Below, in pieces: positions 35,065 through 43,478 of a stretch of 64,000 nt of DNA. A program made the translations under genes and the position numbers. Source of the stretch: JAHRAW01 sp965203265 (lineage in GTDB: Bacteria; Pseudomonadota; Gammaproteobacteria; Arenicellales; Poriferihabitantaceae). The stretch covers positions 2,170,001 to 2,234,000 of the forward strand of contig CBDBBV010000002.1 of NCBI GenBank assembly GCA_965203265.1. The letters are read 5' to 3'. Position 1 is the stretch's first letter; the number at the start of each line of letters is the position of its first letter. The notes beneath the pieces are model-generated. The model saw only the letters and a list, made by a program, of their open reading frames with translations. It searched no databases and was not told the origin of the DNA.

Positions 35065-35979
35065 ATGAAAGCCACCACCGACACTCGCCACATCCCCCAC
35101 CGCGCCAGCGCATTGCTAGCCGCCGCGAGCTGCATCCGCCACGGCTTCTACGGCCGCCAAGGCGGCGTGTCCGGCGGCGAGTTCGCCTCCCTCAACTGTG
35201 CCGCCGATTGTGGCGATCGGCCTGACGCGGTGGCGGCCAATCGTCGGCTTGTGGCGGGCGATCTCGGCGTGGCGCGCATCTGTCTCAACCGGCAAGTACA
35301 CAGCGCGCGCACGCGCATCATCGCCGCCGCCGATCTCGTCGATTCCGATACCGCCGACACCATGGACTCCGCCGACTCCATCCCCGCCGACCCTGACACC
35401 GATCTCGCCCACCCCCTCCTCCCCGCAGACGCACTCGTCACCCGCGAAACCGGTGTCGCCCTCGGCGTGCTCACGGCGGATTGCGCGCCGGTGTTGTTGG
35501 TCGATCCGGTGGCGGGCGTCATCGGTGCTGCTCATGCCGGCTGGCGGGGCGCTTTGTTGGGGGTGGTGGAGGCCGTGGTCGAGGGGATGGTGGCGCTTGG
35601 TGGGCGTCCGAATCGGATGGTGGCTGCCGTCGGGCCGGCCATCCAGTGTCGATCCTATTCGGTCGGCGGCGAATTCCACGCACATTTTCGCGCCGAATCG
35701 CCGGTGCCCTGCGCGACATGCTTTCAGCGCCACGGCGACGGCTATCGCTTCGACCTGCCGCACTATGTGCGCCTGCGTCTCGCCCGCACCGGCGTGCCGG
35801 AGCGCGCCATCGAAGTGCTGGCGGACGACACCTTCGCCGACGAAACCCTCTTCAGCCATCGCCGCAGCCGCCTGCGGGGGGAAGCGGGCGGCGGACGCCA
35901 ACTGGCCGCCATCGCGCTGGCCGAAGTCGGGACCGAAACCGGAGTCGAGACCGAAACGGAAGCCGGAGTCGAAACCTAG
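35065..35979 (+). CDS. pgeF: PgeF/YfiH-family purine nucleoside phosphorylase (laccase-domain protein)
   Basis: The 304-aa protein has the zinc-binding and signature motifs RQVHSA, LTADCAPVLLVD and GAAHAGWRGAL. Family members act on adenosine/inosine, and PgeF in E. coli also edits peptidoglycan precursors carrying Ser for Ala. Length exceeds the usual ~245 because of an Asp/Pro-rich insert at about residues 92-118 (DSDTADTMDSADS...) and a repetitive tail (GTETGVETETEAGVET) coded by degenerate tandem repeats. Core residues look intact. Confidence 0.88.
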   Translation: MKATTDTRHIPHRASALLAAASCIRHGFYGRQGGVSGGEFASLNCAADCGDRPDAVAANRRLVAGDLGVARICLNRQVHSARTRIIAAADLVDSDTADTMDSADSIPADPDTDLAHPLLPADALVTRETGVALGVLTADCAPVLLVDPVAGVIGAAHAGWRGALLGVVEAVVEGMVALGGRPNRMVAAVGPAIQCRSYSVGGEFHAHFRAESPVPCATCFQRHGDGYRFDLPHYVRLRLARTGVPERAIEVLADDTFADETLFSHRRSRLRGEAGGGRQLAAIALAEVGTETGVETETEAGVET

Positions 35980-36136
35980 ACCGAAGCCGAAACCTAATTG
36001 GCCTGCCGCTGGGCGCGAATGTGTCGATAAATCGCCCGCCCGCCCATTTTCATTTATCCTGATGTTCGGGGGATTCGGCATTTTGCCGGGCAATTCTGTT
36101 GCCCCTGATGGCGTCAAGCGTGCTACACTGCCTGCC

Positions 36137-36316
36137 ATGGAGCGTTTTGATATGGAAATCGTGCGCCGTTCGGCTGGGCAAATTGGCGTGGTGCTGGTTG
36201 CCGCGAGTTTGGTCGAAGGCGCGTTTGGTGGCGGAACGCCGGCCGCGACAGGGGGATTGTCGCTGATCGGCGCTTTGCTGATTTTCTTGGCTGCTTATCG
36301 TGGAGGACACGACTGA
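36137..36316 (+). CDS. 59-aa small membrane protein
   Basis: MERFDMEIVRRSAG is followed by two hydrophobic stretches (QIGVVLVAASLVEGAF and GGLSLIGALLIFLAAY) separated by a Gly-rich turn, so two transmembrane helices are likely. A -10-like TACACT lies 10 nt upstream. The stop overlaps the start of the next small ORF (TGATG). Function unknown. Confidence 0.55.
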   Translation: MERFDMEIVRRSAGQIGVVLVAASLVEGAFGGGTPAATGGLSLIGALLIFLAAYRGGHD

Positions 36317-36423
36317 TGGACCCTGTGCTATTTGCCGCATTGGTGGCGGCAGTCCCGCTTGCCGTGGTAATACTAATCTCGATTCATCAGGACAAGAAAA
36401 AGGGCAAGGACAAGGGCGATTGA
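36316..36423 (+). CDS. 35-aa small membrane protein with Lys-rich tail
   Basis: MDPVLFAALVAAVPLAVVIL is one hydrophobic helix followed by the basic tail HQDKKKGKDKGD. The ATG overlaps the preceding stop by 1 bp, so translation is likely coupled. Such pairs can be holin-like, toxin-like or regulators of membrane complexes; nothing here decides between these. Confidence 0.5.
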   Translation: MDPVLFAALVAAVPLAVVILISIHQDKKKGKDKGD

Positions 36424-37046
36424 CCATTTCGCCCAAGTCATTGCTGGTTTTCTTGGTAGCCATAACCCCCACACCCCAACACCATTCGGCGCGGCGGCGA
36501 TTCCGGCTTAACCCTGCGGTAGCGGCCAACGCCGCAGCCTCGAGGGCGACCACGAGGGAATCGAGTGGGACGGCAATACGCTGGATGTGCAAGTGGGTGC
36601 CGACCGGTGTCTGGGCACGCAAAGGGCGGTGGGCGCGGCATTTTCGTGGAATGAAGAATCCGGAGGCGGCAAGCGCGGCAAATACGAATTCGACATGCGC
36701 AACGTGAACCCGTATATCGGCTGGCGCACCGGCGAGCGAACCTCCTTGTGAATCTGTTTGTACAAACGCCTCCGAAAATAGCGTTATTCCCGACTCCTGT
36801 TGCGTAGCGAGTTTTGTCTCCGGTTCGGCTTGCTCTATCCATTGAAATCGCAATGTCGAAAGCAAATTAGTCCATGTTTTCTAGAGATTTGTAATGACTG
36901 TCTCTGCGCTAGTATAAACCTGTGTCGGTAAGTCCTATTGCAGCTTTCTTTGCACATTGTACTAGCGTCATTCGCTATTGAATAGATAAATCCGAAGACC
37001 TCAAGTCACACTCCTCTTTCATGGTGCATCCCCGTTAGTGTTGGTT
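36424..37046. other. 623-bp stretch with only a gene remnant
   Basis: This contains the autotransporter barrel fragment at 36512-36751. From 36752 to 37046 I see no gene, only AT-rich sequence with a small palindrome TTTGTACAAA near 36757. Confidence 0.6.
36512..36751 (+). pseudogene. broken fragment of an autotransporter beta-barrel
   Basis: About 79 codons ending in TGA at 36749-36751 align with the start of the barrel of the autotransporter at 26113-29471: EGIEWDGNTL against DGVDFDGSLY, GADRCLGTQRAVGAAFSWNE against GVDHKVRENLLAGVALSWSE, and VNPYIGWRTGER against VHPYLGWRSGQR. There is no start codon, a TAA stands just before the fragment, and it ends mid-barrel. It is a decayed second copy or a donor cassette left by recombination. 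Confidence 0.75.
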
Positions 37047-37865
37047 TTACGAGATGCAATTTATGGAACGCCAGATCTCAGGTTGAATCAAGGTCGGTGG
37101 TGGTTTTCGCCGCCTTTCGCACGGTCTTCTTCCGGGCTTTTTTCGCACTTCCCGCTTGACCAAGCGCTGCGCGGCGTCTGAGGACTCACCCTCAAGCACA
37201 TCCCTCTTCAGCACTTCCGGAAGCAGTGCTTCGATATCTTCATCGGTAACCTTGCCAGAGGCCAACCGTCGCAGCTCCCGTCGCAGCGCTGGAATGATGG
37301 CCTCCGACTGAATCAGGGCAGCGAGCACGAATCGGTTCACGGTCTGCGCCCGCTTGTGGAATGCTGCTATGGCATCCTTGCTCATGCCGGATCGGCAGAG
37401 TAAATACAGCAACGAAAGATCACTTGTTTTACGAGGGGACAGTTCGAGGAAATTGAAATCGAGTACCAACTCATGGGAAACCGGCCGCTTGAAATTGATC
37501 CGATAGACTTGCCAGTGAGTCCCGTTTGTCAGGACGACCCAGGGAATTCCCTCGTTTGCGCCGTAGTTGATTGCCTGTCTGAGGTGATTGTGTTTCAGCG
37601 TAAGCCCGACCGCCTTGACCTCAATCAGATATTGGGTGGAGCCATCAACCTGAACCGCAAGATCACAGTACGCGCCTTGAATCGCTACCTCTCTGGTGAT
37701 CTCTAGATACCGATTGAAACCGAACACATCGGAAAGCATGTCGGTGACGATGGTAACCGTGTTCGACTCGTTGATATCCCGGCGCTTGGCTTCTTCGAGG
37801 ATTCGTTGAAAAACGCCGATCTGTTTTGTCAGACGTTCTACTACCTTTTTCGGAACGTTTGTCAT
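37047..37865 (-). CDS. orphan HsdR_N-type nuclease-domain protein
   Basis: The 272-aa protein carries the Type I restriction R-subunit N-terminal nuclease fold without the helicase: DMLSDVFGFNRY, then YCDLAVQVDG and QYLIEVKAVG (Asp...Glu-x-Lys), then RQAINYGANEGIPWVVLTNG. The remaining half is helical. The last ~25 residues (RRPCERRRKPPPTLIQPEIW) look unnatural. A one-base shift in the six-A run near 37148 would give a basic tail KKTVRKAAKTTTDLDST, so a frameshift or base-call error is possible. No hsdM or hsdS is nearby. Confidence 0.8.
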   Translation of the reverse strand: MTNVPKKVVERLTKQIGVFQRILEEAKRRDINESNTVTIVTDMLSDVFGFNRYLEITREVAIQGAYCDLAVQVDGSTQYLIEVKAVGLTLKHNHLRQAINYGANEGIPWVVLTNGTHWQVYRINFKRPVSHELVLDFNFLELSPRKTSDLSLLYLLCRSGMSKDAIAAFHKRAQTVNRFVLAALIQSEAIIPALRRELRRLASGKVTDEDIEALLPEVLKRDVLEGESSDAAQRLVKREVRKKPGRRPCERRRKPPPTLIQPEIWRSINCIS

Positions 37866-37900
37866 CTGCTTCTCTCTAGGTATTTACGCCCGCGCAGGAA

Positions 37901-38149
37901 TCAAGGGGAGGAGAAAAACCGAACGATGACCGTCGCCAGCGTGGCCGCAATGGCCATGCCGCCGAGTACGCTACTCAAGGTCCAGACCTTAATGTTCCGA
38001 ATTTCCTCTTTTGGCACCGAATACTCCAGTCGCGTCGCAACCGCCGCCAACCGGGTACTGATTCTATCGTAGTGATCTGGGTAATTTCCCTCAATCCTTT
38101 TGGCAACCTCACGGTTTTCCGCTTCCAAAAGAATGTCGTGCATGGTCAT
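37901..38149 (-). CDS. 82-aa protein with a C-terminal membrane helix
   Basis: It starts at ATG 38149 behind GGAGGTATCACC. The N-terminal half, MHDILLEAENREVAKRIEG followed by YPDHY, resembles the first 30 residues of the protein encoded at 38612-38878 (MHAIILETPDSGVANRI, YPNHY), so the two share a domain. The C-terminus has one transmembrane helix (VLGGMAIAATLATVIVRFF). It sits 35 bp before the HsdR_N-like gene. Confidence 0.65.
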   Translation of the reverse strand: MTMHDILLEAENREVAKRIEGNYPDHYDRISTRLAAVATRLEYSVPKEEIRNIKVWTLSSVLGGMAIAATLATVIVRFFSSP

Positions 38150-38268
38150 GGTGATACCTCCGGACTCCGAGTGATTTTCGCCGATTTGCCGGTTGGCCTA
38201 TCGTTCAGAAATATAGCCGATGCGCTTGAATGCCGAAACGCGCGAATGTCTTTGTCCGAAAAAATCAT
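38146..38268 (-). CDS. possible 40-aa ORF coupled to the downstream gene
   Basis: ATG 38268 has GGCGGAGAGAGTAG upstream. The peptide MIFSDKDIRAFRHSSASAI ends with a TGA that overlaps the next ATG by 4 bp. It fills the only gap in the small-gene run. There is no recognisable domain. Confidence 0.35.
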   Translation of the reverse strand: MIFSDKDIRAFRHSSASAIFLNDRPTGKSAKITRSPEVSP

Positions 38269-38316
38269 CTACTCTCTCCGCCGGGTGCTTTCAAGGGTGG
38301 TATTCCGGGTTACTAC

Positions 38317-38604
38317 CTAATCCAACCAGAACAAGCGGATTGTGGTCAAAATAAGCCCGGTAGCGCCGATGAATCCGACAACTAGCCCATACAGTATCCA
38401 GTTTTTTATCTTGGTAATGGCCAGTTCGAGTCCTTCTTTGGTTGCGGTGTCCCGCATGCGATCATTCAGGACAGCCAGCTGGCACTCCACTGCACGCAAG
38501 CGAGCATCAACGCCATTACCGTCGCCATCACCACCGAGGCCACTCGGCGGCACCGGGGCCGCCGCGGTTACGGGTGCGCCGTTGCCGTTCTGTTTTTGGT
38601 TCAT
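38317..38604 (-). CDS. 95-aa small membrane protein
   Basis: A Gly/Pro/Asn-rich N-terminus (residues 1-32), a helical region (DARLRAVECQLAVLNDRMRD) likely to form a short coiled coil, then one transmembrane helix (WILYGLVVGFIGATGLILTT). The layout resembles small anchor or sensor proteins seen in phage-like and defence loci. It starts 7 bp after the stop of the gene upstream. Confidence 0.6.
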   Translation of the reverse strand: MNQKQNGNGAPVTAAAPVPPSGLGGDGDGNGVDARLRAVECQLAVLNDRMRDTATKEGLELAITKIKNWILYGLVVGFIGATGLILTTIRLFWLD

Positions 38605-38611
38605 GCAGGGG

Positions 38612-38878
38612 TCATCTGTCTTGCGACTCGAACCACTCCCAGAAGTCAGGTCGGGCCAAGCCGGAACGAGCGCCGTTCAGTTTGACAACGACGCCAGCGG
38701 CACCTTCGGCGTCAGTGTAACGCTTGATGTCGATTTTTTCGGCGACTTTGGAGGACAGATCTTCGGTGTGCACAAAAAAGCAGGTTTCGTTGAGGGAGTA
38801 GTGGTTCGGGTATTGCGCCGCAATCCGGTTGGCCACGCCGCTGTCGGGTGTTTCGAGGATGATTGCGTGCATAGGCAT
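38612..38878 (-). CDS. 88-aa protein of unknown function, YPNHY/FWEWF type
   Basis: It starts at ATG 38878 behind CCGGAGAATCATCC. MPMHAIILETPDSGVANRI and AAQYPNHYSLNETCFFVHT resemble hypothetical proteins I have seen in other Gammaproteobacteria that end in a Trp-rich motif; here the end is RPDFWEWFESQDR. It is the first gene of the minus-strand run leading to the HsdR_N-like protein and lies about 165 bp from a strong palindrome. Confidence 0.6.
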   Translation of the reverse strand: MPMHAIILETPDSGVANRIAAQYPNHYSLNETCFFVHTEDLSSKVAEKIDIKRYTDAEGAAGVVVKLNGARSGLARPDFWEWFESQDR

Positions 38879-39042
38879 GGATGATTCTCCGGTAACGGTT
38901 GGAGTGGCGCCGGAACCTGGGAGATGCCAGAGAACCAGCATGGAACTGATTATGTCTTTATTGTCAGGGATGGCAAGTCGGAAATGCAAGGGCTGGCCAT
39001 GGCCCATCCGCTTTGTAATTTTTCCCATTTTTACGGGGTGCT

Positions 39043-39085
39043 TACATAAATTTTGCAAAATTCCGGTACAATTCTGCAAAATTTA
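39043..39085. promoter_or_regulatory. strong palindrome, candidate operator
   Basis: CATAAATTTTGCA (39043-39055) is repeated perfectly inverted as TGCAAAATTTATG (39073-39085), with AATT steps extending the dyad inward around CCGGTAC. On the minus strand TTGTAC and TATGTA, 17 nt apart, overlap it, so a repressor here could block the small-gene/HsdR_N operon. It is strikingly AT-rich against its surroundings. Confidence 0.6.
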
Positions 39086-39159
39086 TGGTAAAACCCCATT
39101 TACCCTGAATTTGCACAGGTTTCCGTATTCCGTATCCACAACCCAACCCAACCCGACCC

Positions 39160-39702
39160 ATGCCGAATTCATCCATTTTCCGTTCTTCCCGCTGCCGCAC
39201 GCACGCTGTTGCCGCGCGGTCGCTTCCGAAATTGCTCGCGTTGTTGGCCGCTTTCCTGTTGCCGGTGGCGGTGGGGCATTCCCAACGCACCGATGAAGGC
39301 GAGCATTTGTCCGTTGCCGAGGCCGGGGCGAAGGAAGTCGTCTGCATGGCGATGAACATCTACCACGAGGGCCGCGGCGAATCCGCCAAGGGGCAGGCCG
39401 CCATTGCCGCGGTTACCATGAATCGCGTGCGCAGCGCGCGCTATCCGGACACCGTGTGCGAAGTGGTGTGGCAGCGCAAGCAGTTCAGTTGGACTCGGCT
39501 GGCCGCCCACCACCATGCCATCCGCGATCGGCGGGCGTGGAAGGAAGCCTTGGTCATCGCCGAGCTGTTCCTCAACGGGGCGAAAATGCCGCAGGTTGGC
39601 GAGGAAATCACCCACTATCATTCGGTGGATGTGCAGCCCTATTGGAGCGACAACAGCCGTCTGGTCGTGCAGATTGGCGACCATCTCTTCTATACCCTCT
39701 AA
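39160..39702 (+). CDS. SleB-like cell-wall hydrolase
   Basis: The 180-aa exported protein has a long basic n-region then LLALLAAFLLPVAVG, a signal segment. The Hydrolase_2 domain is clear: AMNIYHEGRGESAKGQAAIA contains the catalytic Glu in the HEGRGE motif, then VTMNRVRSARYPDTVCEVV and QFSWT. The family cleaves peptidoglycan glycan strands (lytic transglycosylase-like). It probably remodels the wall. It lies upstream of the nit-tldD-tldE run. Confidence 0.88.
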   Translation: MPNSSIFRSSRCRTHAVAARSLPKLLALLAAFLLPVAVGHSQRTDEGEHLSVAEAGAKEVVCMAMNIYHEGRGESAKGQAAIAAVTMNRVRSARYPDTVCEVVWQRKQFSWTRLAAHHHAIRDRRAWKEALVIAELFLNGAKMPQVGEEITHYHSVDVQPYWSDNSRLVVQIGDHLFYTL

Positions 39703-39801
39703 GATCGCCATCGTCGCCGTGGCCGCCATCGCCGCCGACGATTCCGCTCGGCGCGGCGGCGGCAGCCCGCCGCGTTTCGGGGCGGTAAGTGGGGCGCGAA
39801 C

Positions 39802-40617
39802 ATGACCCTGATTGCCGCAGTGCAGACCACCTCCGGCGACGATGTCGACGAGAATCTTGCCGCCGCCGCCGACCATGTCGAAAGCGCGCGGGGGTTGGGG
39901 GCGCGGTTGGTGGTGCTGCCGGAATGTTTTGCCCTGATGACGCGCAGCACGCGGCAGTTGCGCCAGTGCGCGGAAATTCACGGCGAGGGCAAGATTCAGC
40001 ATTTCATGGCGCAGTTGGCGCGCCGTACCGGGCTCTGGATCATCGCCGGCAGCGTGCCGATTCGCAGCGACGACCCCGCCCGCGTCTTCAACACATTGCT
40101 AGTGTATGACGATGCCGGCACGAATGTGGCGCGCTACGACAAGATTCACCTGTTCGACGCCGAATTGCCCGGCGAAAGTCATCAGGAATCCGGGTACACC
40201 CGCGCGGGAAATCGCTGGGTGGTGCAGGATACGCCGGCCGGGGCGGTTGGATTGACGGTGTGCTACGACCTGCGCTTTGCGGAAATATACCGCAAGCTGG
40301 CCGCGCTGGGCGCCACCATCATGGTAGTGCCGTCGGCGTTCACCGTGCCCACCGGCGCGGCGCATTGGAAGCCGTTGTTGCGCGCCCGCGCCATCGAGAA
40401 TTGCTGTTATGTGATCGCGCCGGCGCAGGTCGGCCACCACCCCGGCGGACGGCGAACATATGGCCACAGTCTCATCATCGACCCGTGGGGGAAAGTGATG
40501 GCGCAGCGCAAGAGCGGCGTCGGCGTGCTGCTTGCCGAAATCGACCACGAGCGGCTGGCGCAGGTGCGGGCGCAGCTGCCGTGCCTGTCTCACCGCCGCC
40601 TCGACCTATTCCCTTGA
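39802..40617 (+). CDS. nitrilase-superfamily amidase (Nit1/deaminated glutathione amidase type)
   Basis: The 271-aa carbon-nitrogen hydrolase has its catalytic triad in place: LPECFAL (Glu41), RYDKIHLFD (Lys114) and TVCYDLRFAE (Cys154). The Nit1-type block DAELPGESHQES is present. The likely reaction is hydrolysis of deaminated glutathione or a similar omega-amide. Location before tldD is common in Gammaproteobacteria. Confidence 0.9.
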   Translation: MTLIAAVQTTSGDDVDENLAAAADHVESARGLGARLVVLPECFALMTRSTRQLRQCAEIHGEGKIQHFMAQLARRTGLWIIAGSVPIRSDDPARVFNTLLVYDDAGTNVARYDKIHLFDAELPGESHQESGYTRAGNRWVVQDTPAGAVGLTVCYDLRFAEIYRKLAALGATIMVVPSAFTVPTGAAHWKPLLRARAIENCCYVIAPAQVGHHPGGRRTYGHSLIIDPWGKVMAQRKSGVGVLLAEIDHERLAQVRAQLPCLSHRRLDLFP

Positions 40618-40633
40618 ACCGAACTTAACCACC

Positions 40634-42082
40634 ATGGCGCAACTGTTGCAAACCGCGAAAAACACCCTGCTCGAACCCGCCGGCCTCGGCGAGCGGGAAA
40701 TCGATCAGGTGCTCGGCCGTCTGATGGCTCCGCAGGTCGATTACGCCGACCTGTATTTCCAGTATTCCCGCCACGAATCCTGGTCGCTGGAAGAGGGCGT
40801 GGTGAAATCCGGTAGTTACTCCATCGGACAGGGCGCGGGGGCGCGCGCGGTCAGCGCCGACCGCACCGGCTTCGCCTATTCGGACGAACTGATCTTGCCG
40901 GCGTTGTCCGACGCCGCCGATGCCGCCGGTGCCATCGCCCGCAATTCATCCGCCGACGCCATCGTCGCCGTCGAGCGCCGCCAGTCCGCCGACGCCATTT
41001 GCTATCAGCCGGTCGATCCGCTGGGCTCCCTGAGAGATGAGGAAAAGGTCGCCCTGATTCGCCGCACCGAGCAAATCGCGCGCGCCGCCGACCCGCGAGT
41101 TTCTCAGGTCATGGTCAGTCTGGCGGCGGTTCAGGATGTGATTCTGGTGGCGCGTTCGGACGGCCTGCTGGCGGCGGACATTCGCCCGCTGGTGCGCATG
41201 AATGTAACCGTCATCGTCGAGCAGGGGGGGCGGCGGGAACGGGGCACCGCCGGCGGCGGTGGCCGTTGCGACTACCGCTATTTCACCGAGCAGGATCGCG
41301 CCGACGCATTTGCCCGCGAGGCGGTCAGGCAGGCGTTGGTGCAGCTGGAAGCGGTCGATGCCCCCGCCGGCGAGATGACCGTGGTGCTCGGCCCGGGCTG
41401 GCCGGGGATACTGCTGCACGAGGCCATCGGCCACGGCCTCGAAGGCGACTTCAACCGCAAGGGCACCTCGGCGTTCAGCGGGCGAGTCGGCGAAAAGGTG
41501 GCGTCCGCGCTGTGCACCGTGGTCGATGACGGCACCATCGAAAACCGCCGAGGCTCCCTTTCCATCGACGACGAGGGCGAGCCGACTTCGCGCACCGTGC
41601 TCATCGAAAACGGCATACTGCGGGGCTACATGCAGGATCAGCTCAACGCGCGCCTGATGAACATGCCGCCCACCGGCAACGGTCGGCGCGAATCCTTCGC
41701 CCACCTGCCCATGCCGAGAATGACCAACACCTATATGCTCGGCGGCCAACACGATCCCGATGAAATCATCGCCTCGGTGGAAGACGGGCTGTACGCGGTC
41801 AACTTCGACGGCGGCCAAGTGGACATCACCTCCGGCAAATTCGTCTTCTCCGCCTCGGAGGCGTATCGAGTGAAAAACGGCAGAATCGAGCAACCGGTGC
41901 GCGGCGCGACCTTGATCGGCAACGGCCCGGATGTGCTCACCAGAGTGTCCATGCTGGGCAACGATATGGCCCTCGACTCCGGCGTCGGCGTATGCGGCAA
42001 GGACGGGCAGAGCGTGCCGGTGGGCGTCGGCCAGCCCACCATGCGGATCGATCGCCTGACCGTCGGCGGGGTGGCGCTGTGA
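40634..42082 (+). CDS. tldD: metalloprotease TldD
   Basis: The 482-aa protein forms a heterodimer with TldE that degrades unfolded peptides and matures some peptide antibiotics and antitoxins. The zinc motif LHEAIGHGLEGDFN (HExxxH) is present, as are KVASALCTVVDDG and the late VDITSGKFVF block. The start is ATG 40634 (MAQLLQTAKNTL), 16 bp after nit. tldE follows after 2 bp. Confidence 0.95.
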   Translation: MAQLLQTAKNTLLEPAGLGEREIDQVLGRLMAPQVDYADLYFQYSRHESWSLEEGVVKSGSYSIGQGAGARAVSADRTGFAYSDELILPALSDAADAAGAIARNSSADAIVAVERRQSADAICYQPVDPLGSLRDEEKVALIRRTEQIARAADPRVSQVMVSLAAVQDVILVARSDGLLAADIRPLVRMNVTVIVEQGGRRERGTAGGGGRCDYRYFTEQDRADAFAREAVRQALVQLEAVDAPAGEMTVVLGPGWPGILLHEAIGHGLEGDFNRKGTSAFSGRVGEKVASALCTVVDDGTIENRRGSLSIDDEGEPTSRTVLIENGILRGYMQDQLNARLMNMPPTGNGRRESFAHLPMPRMTNTYMLGGQHDPDEIIASVEDGLYAVNFDGGQVDITSGKFVFSASEAYRVKNGRIEQPVRGATLIGNGPDVLTRVSMLGNDMALDSGVGVCGKDGQSVPVGVGQPTMRIDRLTVGGVAL

Positions 42083-42084
42083 AT

Positions 42085-43470
42085 ATGGCGAAGGCGGCGA
42101 AGGTGGCGAAGGCCGAGAAAAACCCGTGGCAGCCCCAGCCGGCCGACGCGCTCGAGCGCAACATGCTCGAGGTCGCGGACGCCGCGCTGGCGCATGCTGC
42201 CGAACTGGGCGCGTCGGCGGCGGAGGCGGGCGTCAATCAGGATCAGGGAATTTCGGTTACCGTGCGCAACGGCGAGGTCGAAACCGTGGAGCACAATCGC
42301 GACAAGAGTCTGGCGGTAACGGTGTATTTCGGCCAGCGCAGCGGCAGCGCCAGCACCACCGATTTCTCCCCCGACGCGGTGCGCCGCATCGCCGCCTCGG
42401 CCTGCTCCATCGCCAAATTCACCGAGGCGGACGACTGCAGCGGGCTGGCCGAGCGCGCGCTACTGGCCACCGAATTTCCCGACCTCGACCTGTTCCACCC
42501 GTGGCGCCCGACCACCCGGCGAGCCATCGAGATCGCCACCGACTGCGAGCGCGCGGCGCTGCAATACGACCAACGCATCAGCAACACCGAAGGCGCTACC
42601 GTGTCCAGCCATCACGGCGTCGACCTGTACGCCAACTCGGACGGCTTCCGTGGATTCGCTCGCGGCAGTCGGCACAGCACCGCGTGCTCGGTGATCGCCG
42701 GCGCGGGCGATTCGATGCAGCGGGACTTCTGGTATGACTCGGCCAGAGACGCTGCCGATCTGAGCGCGGCACAGGCGGTCGGGGCGGAATCGGCGCGGCG
42801 CACGCTGCGGCGCTTGGGCGCGCGCAAGATTCGCACCGGCGAGTGGCCGGTCATCTTCGAACCGGCGGTCGCCGCCAGCCTGCTGTCCCATCTGGTCGCC
42901 GCCCTCAGCGGGGCGAATCTCTATCGCAAGGCTTCGTTTCTGCTGGAGCGAGCCGGAGAGCGAATTTTCCCCGATTTCATCCGCATCCACGAACAGCCGC
43001 ACCTGCCGAAATCCGTCGGCGGCGCGAGTTTCGACGGCGAGGGGGTGGCCACGGCGGCGCGCGACATCGTCGCCGACGGCGTGCTGCGGGGGTATGTGCT
43101 CAACAGCTACGCGGCGCGCAAGCTGAATACCCGCACCACCGGCAACGCCGGCGGCGTGCGCAATCTCGAAATTCAGGCGACCACGGACGAGGGGTTGGCG
43201 GGCATGATCGCGCAGATGGGGCGCGGGCTGGTGGTGAGCGAGTTGATCGGCTTCGGCGTCAACACGGTTACCGGCGACTATTCTCGCGGAGCCTTCGGTT
43301 TCTGGGTCGATAACGGCGAGATTCAATATCCCGTGCAGGAGTTCACCATCGCCGGCAATCTTGCCGAGATGTTCGCCAACATCGTTTCCGTCGGCGCCGA
43401 CACCGACTGCCGCCGCAATCTGCGTTCGGGGTCGATTCTGGTGGGCAGGATGACCGTTGCCGGGGCGTAA
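42085..43470 (+). CDS. pmbA: TldE/PmbA, partner of TldD
   Basis: The 461-aa TldD paralogue lacks the HExxxH zinc site, as expected for TldE. Characteristic blocks are VTVRNGEVETVEHNRDKSLAVTVYFG, NLYRKASFLLERAGERIF and the terminal FTIAGNLAEMFANIV. ATG 42085 follows the tldD stop after 2 bp; an in-frame GTG at 42079 would overlap it. The N-terminus has a short Lys/Ala-rich extension. Confidence 0.94.
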   Translation: MAKAAKVAKAEKNPWQPQPADALERNMLEVADAALAHAAELGASAAEAGVNQDQGISVTVRNGEVETVEHNRDKSLAVTVYFGQRSGSASTTDFSPDAVRRIAASACSIAKFTEADDCSGLAERALLATEFPDLDLFHPWRPTTRRAIEIATDCERAALQYDQRISNTEGATVSSHHGVDLYANSDGFRGFARGSRHSTACSVIAGAGDSMQRDFWYDSARDAADLSAAQAVGAESARRTLRRLGARKIRTGEWPVIFEPAVAASLLSHLVAALSGANLYRKASFLLERAGERIFPDFIRIHEQPHLPKSVGGASFDGEGVATAARDIVADGVLRGYVLNSYAARKLNTRTTGNAGGVRNLEIQATTDEGLAGMIAQMGRGLVVSELIGFGVNTVTGDYSRGAFGFWVDNGEIQYPVQEFTIAGNLAEMFANIVSVGADTDCRRNLRSGSILVGRMTVAGA

Positions 43471-43478
43471 TCGTCGCG

